A DNA stretch of 12,280 bases. Source: CAYLLN01 sp036496265 (GTDB lineage Bacteria; Planctomycetota; Planctomycetia; Pirellulales; Pirellulaceae). The notes beneath the pieces are model-generated. The model had not been told where the DNA came from. It made no database searches and saw nothing but the letters and a program-made list of their open reading frames with translations. Both the position numbers and the translations under genes were made by a program. Position 1 is the first letter of the stretch. Each line of letters begins with the position of its first letter. This document shows, in pieces, positions 7,460-12,280 of this stretch. The stretch spans positions 1-12,280 of the forward strand of contig DASXLL010000067.1 of the NCBI GenBank assembly GCA_036496265.1, read 5' to 3'.

Positions 7460-9682
7460 ATGTTTGCCCATCGTGCGTGCAGCATTGCGCCATGGCCTGC
7501 TGCCCAAGCTTTTATTCGTTTCACTTGCAGCTATCTTCTTTTAGCCCTATTCGTGGCTAAACCGGTAATCGCTCAAGAATTGCCGGGCGAAGGCCCGCCG
7601 CTACCGCTGAAACGGGTCGTTCTATTCAGTTCCAGCGTCGGATATTTCGAGCATCGCGGAGAAATCGAAGGTCGCAAGCAAATCGAATTCGCGTTCAAGA
7701 CCTCCGATATTAACGACTTACTGAAGAGCCTTGTCGTTCAGGATCGCGATGGCGGATTCGTCACCGCCGTGAATTATGGCTCGCCGGAGCCGCTGAATCG
7801 AACGCTGCGCACGTTTGCGATCGACCTTACCGAAAATCCGACGTTGGCCCAGATTTTTCAGCAACTACGTGGCCAGTCGGTTCAGATCGAGGCGCCGTCG
7901 ATGATTAGCGGCGTCGTTGTGGGCGTGGAGTCGCGCCGCGTGACCGGCGCGGATGGTGGCGACCGCTTGCTCGAACTGCTTAACGTTCGTACTGAGCAAG
8001 GACTGCAAAGTGTTCGCATCGACGATATTTCGCGAACGCGTTTTCTCGATTCAAAAACCGACCGCGAGTTTCAACAAGCTCTGGACGTCGTGGCCCGAGC
8101 ACACGCTGACGACCAAAAACGCGTCAAACTCGATTTCTCCGGCGACGGCAAGCGGCAAGTGTCGGTCGGATATATCCAGGAAGCAGCGGTTTGGAAAACG
8201 AGCTATCGGCTGGTGCTGGCCGATGATGCACAGCCGTTTTTGCAAGGCTGGGCGATTGTCGAGAACACGACGGCTCAGGATTGGCGCGATGTCCAGCTCA
8301 CATTAATCAGTGGGCGGCCGATTTCTTTCTTGATGGACCTATATGAGCCGCTGTACATGGCCCGGCCGTTCGTGAGGCCGGAACAGCATGCATCGCTGCG
8401 CCCGCGCGTCTATGAGCAGGATTTGGGGGCTCGGACGCAGGAGTTTGAGGCAGCCGCAGCAAAAGCACAGAGCAACCGCAATCGCGGGGCGATGGGCGGA
8501 ATGGGAGGCGGAATGATGGGAGGCATGGGTGGCGCGGGCGGAGGCATGAGTGGCGGTGGCATGTTCGGCGGCGGACCAAGGGGCAGATCGCAGCAGCCAT
8601 TCGTCACAACTGTGGTCGCAGCCGATGAGGATCAGTCGCGCATCGACCTCACAAAAGGGGTGGCGTCCGCCGCCAGCGGGCAGGATGCCGGTGAGTTATT
8701 CCGGTATGTCATTACGGCGCCAGTGACGCTCAATCGCAGTGAGTCCGCGATGTTGCCGATTGTGAATGATGCGGTGAAAGTTGAAAAGGTTGTCATTTTC
8801 AATCCGGCCGTTCATGCCAAGCATCCGCTTTCGGGCCTACGGCTGACCAACTCGACGCCGCTGCATTTGCTGCAAGGGCCGATCACGCTATTTGATGGCG
8901 GTGAGTATGCCGGAGATGCTCGCATTGAAGACATTCCGCCCGGCTCAACACGGCTCATCAGTTACGCGCTCGATTTACAGACGGAAGTTGCCATCGAGCA
9001 AAAGCCGGCCGAACAAACGCTGGTCTCGCTGCAAATTCGCAAGGGTGGGCTGCACGCCAAGCACCAGGCGATGCGTGAAGCTCGGTACACAATCAAAAAT
9101 TCGTCGGATCGGAAGAAGCAGGTTCTTGTGGAGCGACCCGTCGATCCCGCTTGGTCAATTGCGGAGCCGAAAGCGACGGAAAAAACGCGCTCGCTTTATC
9201 GGTTTTCTGTCGACGCAGAGCCGGGTAAACCGGCCAGACTTGCCGTTCTCGAAGAGCAACCGGTTCTTGAGGAATACGTTCTGTCCACTGTGGATCCGAC
9301 GGTATTCAACTTTTATTTGCATACGCGAGTTGCCTCGCCGGCCATGAAAAAAGCTCTTCAAGATGCGCTTGATCGCAAATCGGCGGTTGCCGAGGCTCAA
9401 GCGAAACGCCGGGCCGTCGAGCAGCAAATTGCCGAGATCGTTGCCGAGCAAGAACGCATCCGTCGCAACTTGCAAGGACTATCCGACGCCGGCTCGAAAG
9501 ATCCCTTCGGCGAGCCTGTCAAAAAGCCGACGAGTGAGATCATGCAGCGATTCCTCGCGAAGTTCAGCACGCTAGAGACGGACCTCGAAAAGCAGCGGGT
9601 TGACCTGAAGCTTCGAAAAGACAACGAGGCGGAAACTGTCCGGCAATGGGAGGCGTTTGCGGAATCAATAGTCGCCGAATGA
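7460..9682 (+). CDS. Exported DUF4139-domain protein with Gly/Met-rich insert
   Basis: This 740-aa protein has a long signal peptide (basic n-region, hydrophobic core at about 24-36, likely cleavage after VIA at 38). An N-terminal domain at about 50-200 starts LKRVVLFSSSVGYFEHRGEIEG and resembles the region preceding DUF4139 in such proteins. DUF4139 (PF13598) itself begins at about 233 with VSVGYIQEAAVWKTSYRLVL, the typical YxxxAxWxxxYR signature. It is interrupted by a low-complexity Gly/Met segment (343-375) and resumes at about 410-625. The C-terminus is helical and charged, with coiled-coil character at about 626-672 and 690-732. The function of DUF4139 is unknown. The start ATG 7460 is supported by GGAG 7 bases upstream. 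It is divergently transcribed from the STN-like gene; both products are exported, which may mean joint regulation. No terminator is obvious after it. Confidence 0.87.
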   Translation: MFAHRACSIAPWPAAQAFIRFTCSYLLLALFVAKPVIAQELPGEGPPLPLKRVVLFSSSVGYFEHRGEIEGRKQIEFAFKTSDINDLLKSLVVQDRDGGFVTAVNYGSPEPLNRTLRTFAIDLTENPTLAQIFQQLRGQSVQIEAPSMISGVVVGVESRRVTGADGGDRLLELLNVRTEQGLQSVRIDDISRTRFLDSKTDREFQQALDVVARAHADDQKRVKLDFSGDGKRQVSVGYIQEAAVWKTSYRLVLADDAQPFLQGWAIVENTTAQDWRDVQLTLISGRPISFLMDLYEPLYMARPFVRPEQHASLRPRVYEQDLGARTQEFEAAAAKAQSNRNRGAMGGMGGGMMGGMGGAGGGMSGGGMFGGGPRGRSQQPFVTTVVAADEDQSRIDLTKGVASAASGQDAGELFRYVITAPVTLNRSESAMLPIVNDAVKVEKVVIFNPAVHAKHPLSGLRLTNSTPLHLLQGPITLFDGGEYAGDARIEDIPPGSTRLISYALDLQTEVAIEQKPAEQTLVSLQIRKGGLHAKHQAMREARYTIKNSSDRKKQVLVERPVDPAWSIAEPKATEKTRSLYRFSVDAEPGKPARLAVLEEQPVLEEYVLSTVDPTVFNFYLHTRVASPAMKKALQDALDRKSAVAEAQAKRRAVEQQIAEIVAEQERIRRNLQGLSDAGSKDPFGEPVKKPTSEIMQRFLAKFSTLETDLEKQRVDLKLRKDNEAETVRQWEAFAESIVAE
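8486..8584 (+). repeat. Gly/Met-rich low-complexity segment inside the DUF4139 gene
   Basis: About 33 codons encode almost only Gly and Met (for example GGMGGGMMGGMGGAGGGM) from GGN/ATG triplet runs, between residues 343 and 375. The reading frame is kept. It looks like a flexible linker produced by slippage within the conserved domain, and is likely length-variable between relatives. Confidence 0.8.
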
Positions 9683-9811
9683 GATTGGTTCGCAGGAATG
9701 AATGGCCAGGTTAATACAGCGGGCCTTTGATTTTGCTGTTTTGACGAGTGAAAGACGTGCTAGCGTTGCCGTGCAAGAGACTTAAAAGCGGGTGCAATTG
9801 AGCGTTTGCCT

Positions 9812-9817
9812 TATAAT
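9812..9817 (+). promoter_or_regulatory. Perfect -10 box (TATAAT) upstream of the 162-aa gene
   Basis: A consensus TATAAT lies 55 bases before the ATG at 9873, with no good -35 at the expected distance. It sits in the 190-bp gap after the DUF4139 gene, the only other content of which is AT-richer sequence. It favours the start at 9873 over an upstream in-frame ATG at 9792. Confidence 0.4.
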
Positions 9818-9872
9818 CCTTACTATTCGCGGCCCCGATCTGCCAGTGTCGCGGAGTGGCCGGCTCAGTCTT

Positions 9873-10361
9873 ATGATCGACTTCGAAATTCAACGCTGCT
9901 CGCGCCGCTGTGCGGCGACGGACCATGAGTTCGTGGCGGGGGACGTGTGCTTTTCGGCGCTGGTGCCGGAAGGAGCGGCGGTGGTGCGGAAGGATTTTGT
10001 GGCGTCGGCTTGGAATGGGCCACCGGAAAACGCCGTCGGCTGGTGGAAGACAAAAATTGTTGATCCGCATGCTGGCCGGCTACATTGGGCGCCGAACGAC
10101 GTGATGCTGCACTACTTCGAGCGATTGCTCGAAGATCCAGCGGCAGAAGATGCGCGGTATGTTCTGGCGCTGTTGCTGGTGCGGCGGCGGGTGCTGCGGG
10201 TGGAAGGTCATGAAAAAGATTCCCAAGGACGGGAGCAACTGGTGCTGTTCTGCGGCCGCAACGAAGCTCAATATCGTGTGGCCGAGGTGATGCCGACGCC
10301 GGAGCGGGCGGCGGCGATTCAGCAGCAGTTGTCGGAACTGCTTCAGACGCATGGAAGCTGA
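9873..10361 (+). CDS. Conserved planctomycete protein with Cys-containing N-terminus, function unknown
   Basis: This is a 162-aa soluble protein with no signal peptide or TM segment. It starts MIDFEIQRCSRRCAATDHEF, followed by GDVCFSALVPEGAAVVRKDF; Cys9, Cys13 and Cys26 may be remnants of, or part of, a metal-binding knuckle. The middle holds WNGPPENAVGWWKTKI and HWAPNDVMLHYFERLLEDP, then YVLALLLVRRRVLRVEG. The C-terminus ends in MPTPERAAAIQQQLSELL. I recognise this pattern as a planctomycete-conserved hypothetical family without an assigned role. Start choice: the frame is open to ATG 9792, but the family-like N-terminus begins at 9873 and a -10 box lies between the two; the ribosome binding site is weak. 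Its end overlaps the lipoprotein frame by 11 bp (if that gene starts at 10351), so the two form a transcription unit. Confidence 0.8.
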   Translation: MIDFEIQRCSRRCAATDHEFVAGDVCFSALVPEGAAVVRKDFVASAWNGPPENAVGWWKTKIVDPHAGRLHWAPNDVMLHYFERLLEDPAAEDARYVLALLLVRRRVLRVEGHEKDSQGREQLVLFCGRNEAQYRVAEVMPTPERAAAIQQQLSELLQTHGS

Positions 10362-11379
10362 ACGAAGAAATTCCAAGAATCGAAGAACCGAAGAACCAAA
10401 GGGCCGCTGGTTGGTCTTCGTTGGTCCGTTGGTTCTATGGTTTTTTGGTTCTTGGTTCTTGCTTGCTTCCACTGGCTGCCGATCACATGCATCGTGGTTG
10501 CGGCGCAGCACGGGTGATCCGCCGCCGATTGCTTTTTCAGCGCTGCCGAGCCCAACGGAGGCTGTGGCAGCGGTGAATGCGAACACGCAGCGCGTGCAGT
10601 CGCTGCAAACGCAGGGCGCGACGCTTTCGATTCCTGGTGCGCCGTCGGTGGGTGCGGAAATTGCCGTGCAGCGGCCGCGAAAACTGCGGCTGAGGGCGAA
10701 GACGCAATTGACCGGAGCCGAGCTGGATTTGGGGAGCAACGACGAGCTGTTTTGGCTGTGGGCGGCGCGGATGCCGGAGCCGTCGGTGTTTTATGCGCGG
10801 CACGATCAATTTGCGACGAGTCGAGCGCGGCAAATGTTTGCGATTGAGCCAGGATGGTTGATCGAAGGGCTCGGATTGGTCGAGATCGATCCGGCGAGTG
10901 TTTTGGAAGGGCCGTTTGCCGACGGCAATGATCGCATTCGGCTGCGGACGACGGTGGCGTCGGCCGGTGGCCAGTACACGCGATTGCTCCTTTTGCATAA
11001 GCAGTATGCCTGGGTGCTGGAGCAGCATGTTTATGATGAGCAAGGACAACTGATCGGCTCAGCGTTTTGCAGCGGGCATGAATATCACGCTGTGGATGGG
11101 GTCGCACTGCCCAAGCGAATCACGGTGCAGGTGCCGCACGGCATGCCGCGGCTGCAGCTAGACATTGATCGCTGGGCCATCAATCAGCCGCTGATTGATG
11201 CGGCAACCGTCTTTGAGCTGCCACGGTCGCAGCTGGGGAATTATCCGTTTGTGGATATGGCTGATCCAAAATTTGTGCCGCCGGGCGGCGGAGTGCCGGC
11301 ACAGCCGGCGTCGATTAATACACCGCAGTCGCAGGCGGAGATGCCCAAGCGGGTGCGGGGGTTTGGAAGTTGGCGGTGA
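10351..11379 (+). CDS. Lipoprotein, possibly LolA/LolB-fold, planctomycete-type
   Basis: This is a 342-aa predicted lipoprotein. The signal region has a basic N-terminus, a Trp/Phe-rich hydrophobic core (about 20-39) and the lipobox ASTGC with the lipidated Cys at 43. The mature part looks like a single beta-rich domain: TQRVQSLQTQGATLSIPG, then AEIAVQRPRKLRLRAKTQLTG, GSNDELFWLWAA and later HKQYAWVLEQHVYDEQGQLIG. This pattern recalls LolA/LolB-like or DUF4292-like lipid-carrier folds, but I cannot assign it firmly. The C-terminal ~35 residues are Pro/Gly-rich. ATG 10351 overlaps the upstream gene by 11 bp and has no good ribosome binding site. TTG 10411 with AAGGG about 9 bases ahead is an alternative that keeps the whole hydrophobic core and lipobox. 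The signal peptide is encoded by degenerate repeat DNA (10375-10460). Confidence 0.8.
   Translation: MEAERRNSKNRRTEEPKGRWLVFVGPLVLWFFGSWFLLASTGCRSHASWLRRSTGDPPPIAFSALPSPTEAVAAVNANTQRVQSLQTQGATLSIPGAPSVGAEIAVQRPRKLRLRAKTQLTGAELDLGSNDELFWLWAARMPEPSVFYARHDQFATSRARQMFAIEPGWLIEGLGLVEIDPASVLEGPFADGNDRIRLRTTVASAGGQYTRLLLLHKQYAWVLEQHVYDEQGQLIGSAFCSGHEYHAVDGVALPKRITVQVPHGMPRLQLDIDRWAINQPLIDAATVFELPRSQLGNYPFVDMADPKFVPPGGGVPAQPASINTPQSQAEMPKRVRGFGSWR
10375..10460. repeat. Degenerate AAGAACC/GGTTCTT inverted and tandem repeat encoding a signal peptide
   Basis: Left part: tandem units of AAGAACCG/A (cleanest at 10383-10397). Right part: degenerate TGGTTCTT units ending GGTTCTTGGTTCTT (10447-10460). The two parts are imperfect reverse complements (one-base indel) around a centre near 10405-10425. 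The strand-wise unit is 7-8 bp and decays towards the centre. The DNA is inside the start region of the lipoprotein gene and encodes its n-region and hydrophobic core. Confidence 0.7.
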
Positions 11380-11420
11380 TGGCGGAAGCACGCCACGCTC
11401 AGGCGAACAGCAATTAGAAT

Positions 11421-11442
11421 GAGGGAGGCCGTTTGCTCCCTC
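11421..11442. other. 7-bp-stem hairpin between lipoprotein and last gene
   Basis: GAGGGAG (11421-11427) and CTCCCTC (11436-11442) enclose an 8-base loop in the 79-bp gap. There is no T-run, so it is a weak terminator at best. It ends 16 bases before the next ATG, so it could also affect translation of that gene. Confidence 0.35.
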
Positions 11443-11458
11443 CATCGCCAGTCCTGCC

Positions 11459-12280
11459 ATGCCTTTGTTGCCGAATCAGGAACCGCGCTCCTCGGCAACG
11501 ACTCTGCTCGTATTTTTGATTGGGCTGCCTCTGATTGGGCTTGTCGCGGCGGTGTTCGTGGCCGCGATGCGGATTCCGATTCAGCCGGCAAGCGAGTCAG
11601 ATTCCAAAGTAACCAATCCACCGGTTGCGGCTCCTCCGGTCGACCATTCTGGCAGTGCGCCAGCGCCCACGGAAAGTCGTTCGGTAACCGAACCGGCAGC
11701 GCCGGCGACCTCGAATGAGACGGAGAAGGCAGCGCGACCTTCGACGCCTGCTGAACCGAAGATTGTGGGTTCGCCGCGCCCGTCCGAAACGGAGCGGCCG
11801 CCGTGGCAGGGGGCGCTCGATGATTCAACTGATGCGCCGGGCTACGAACAAATTGCTTTTCAGTCGTTCGATGAGGCGTTTGGTAAGCCGGGCCGCGATG
11901 ATCTAACGCCGTGGTTCGCGGCGACATCGGCGGCCGGTTTTCGCATTAGCAAAGTGCCGTCGCAGTTTGGCCAGTCGGGGATGATCGAAGGTATTGGCCG
12001 GTTGAAATGTCCGTGGCCGGAGGGCGCGGTGCTGCGGCTGCAGGTCGAAAACTTCGACGGGTTGAAGATGCATTTTTGGAATGGTTCGGCTGGGGTAACG
12101 CTCGTCTATGCCGATGAGGGCAATCGCTGGACTGCTTACAAGACGACTCGCGAGCAAAATGAGCCAATTCCGAAGTCGTTGGTGATCGCGGCGACGGACG
12201 ATGATCGTTGCAGAAGGAGCGGATTCCGGTTTGGCGGGCCGATTGAGCTGCGATATGTAAACGATGGGCTGCTTCTGAGC
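11459..12280 (+). CDS. Membrane-anchored protein with Pro/Ala-rich linker (3' end outside window)
   Basis: The frame is open for 274 codons from ATG 11459 to the window edge, so the stop lies outside. Residues 1-13 are polar; a single TM or uncleaved signal anchor spans about 14-37 (TTLLVFLIGLPLIGLVAAVF). A Pro/Ala/Ser/Thr/Glu-rich linker runs from about 42 to 114. A globular part then begins (YEQIAFQSFDEAFGKPGRDD, later MIEGIGRLKCPWPEGAVLRL and GLKMHFWNGSAGVTLVYADEG). The latter pattern recalls planctomycete-specific domains such as DUF1583, but I am not certain. It follows the lipoprotein gene by 79 bp on the same strand and is probably cotranscribed, though TAGAAT at 11415-11420 could be a weak -10 of its own. 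No strong ribosome binding site is seen directly before the ATG. Most likely topology: the C-terminal domain outside the cytoplasm. Confidence 0.75.
   Translation, partial: MPLLPNQEPRSSATTLLVFLIGLPLIGLVAAVFVAAMRIPIQPASESDSKVTNPPVAAPPVDHSGSAPAPTESRSVTEPAAPATSNETEKAARPSTPAEPKIVGSPRPSETERPPWQGALDDSTDAPGYEQIAFQSFDEAFGKPGRDDLTPWFAATSAAGFRISKVPSQFGQSGMIEGIGRLKCPWPEGAVLRLQVENFDGLKMHFWNGSAGVTLVYADEGNRWTAYKTTREQNEPIPKSLVIAATDDDRCRRSGFRFGGPIELRYVNDGLLLS

Noticed and set aside
7241..7507. 89-residue extension of the STN-like protein to 7507
   Set aside because: It would overlap the DUF4139 start, bury the signal peptide internally and lie upstream of the predicted promoter.
8486..8584. Link between the Gly/Met insert and the GroEL lacking a GGM tail
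   Set aside because: Both are observable, but there is no mechanism or shared sequence to connect them. Gly/Met low complexity arises easily.
9792..9872. Upstream ATG for the 162-aa gene
   Set aside because: It lies before the TATAAT box, and the extra residues do not look like the family N-terminus.
10080..11107. Minus-strand frames opposite the lipoprotein gene
   Set aside because: They are shadows of the plus-strand genes. The NQEPKNHRT-like stretch is translated repeat DNA.

Overview
The window reads as chromosomal DNA of a planctomycete, most likely of the Pirellulales type. It is GC-rich. One protein starts with the 'NPYQSP' N-terminus that recurs in planctomycete membrane proteins. 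Several genes look like planctomycete-restricted conserved hypotheticals: the 162-aa protein at 9873, its lipoprotein neighbour, the DUF4139 protein and the small secretin-N-like protein. Gaps between genes carry short nested palindromes of the kind scattered through such genomes. The assignment rests on remembered family resemblance; no search was run.

Layout. (1) 2-913, plus: C-terminal part of a chaperonin GroEL, entering from the left edge, followed by a crowded set of hairpins (922-1052) that probably includes a bidirectional terminator. (2) 1097-3562, minus: a two-gene unit, acetyl-CoA synthetase (acs) followed after 6 bp by a four-TM membrane protein. acs has a good sigma70-like promoter, and its short leader contains a perfect 18-bp inverted repeat. 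(3) 3738-5339, minus: a GAF plus SpoIIE/PP2C-type phosphatase with one altered metal-binding motif. (4) 5559-6392, plus: a probably secreted alpha/beta-hydrolase esterase, convergent with (5) 6446-7240, minus: a small exported protein with two secretin-N/STN-like domains. (6) 7460-9682, plus: a 740-aa exported DUF4139 protein, divergent from (5) across a 219-bp gap with a 16-bp perfect palindrome. (7) 9873-12280, plus: a probable unit of a conserved cytoplasmic protein, a lipoprotein whose signal peptide is encoded by degenerate repeat DNA, and a membrane-anchored protein running off the right edge.

How the genes fit together. Most of the window is housekeeping (folding, acetate activation) plus envelope or secreted proteins of unknown role. 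The acs/membrane-protein pair may link acetate activation to a membrane function. The phosphatase upstream is separately transcribed and has no visible anti-sigma or kinase partner. The genes from 5559 to the end are dominated by exported products, but nothing shows that they form one system. There is no tRNA, rRNA, CRISPR array, transposase or phage gene. I do not see a clearly new defence or mobile system. The most unusual signals are the hairpin in the acs leader, the repeat-derived lipoprotein signal peptide, the Gly/Met-rich insert in the DUF4139 protein and the altered motif in the SpoIIE-type phosphatase.
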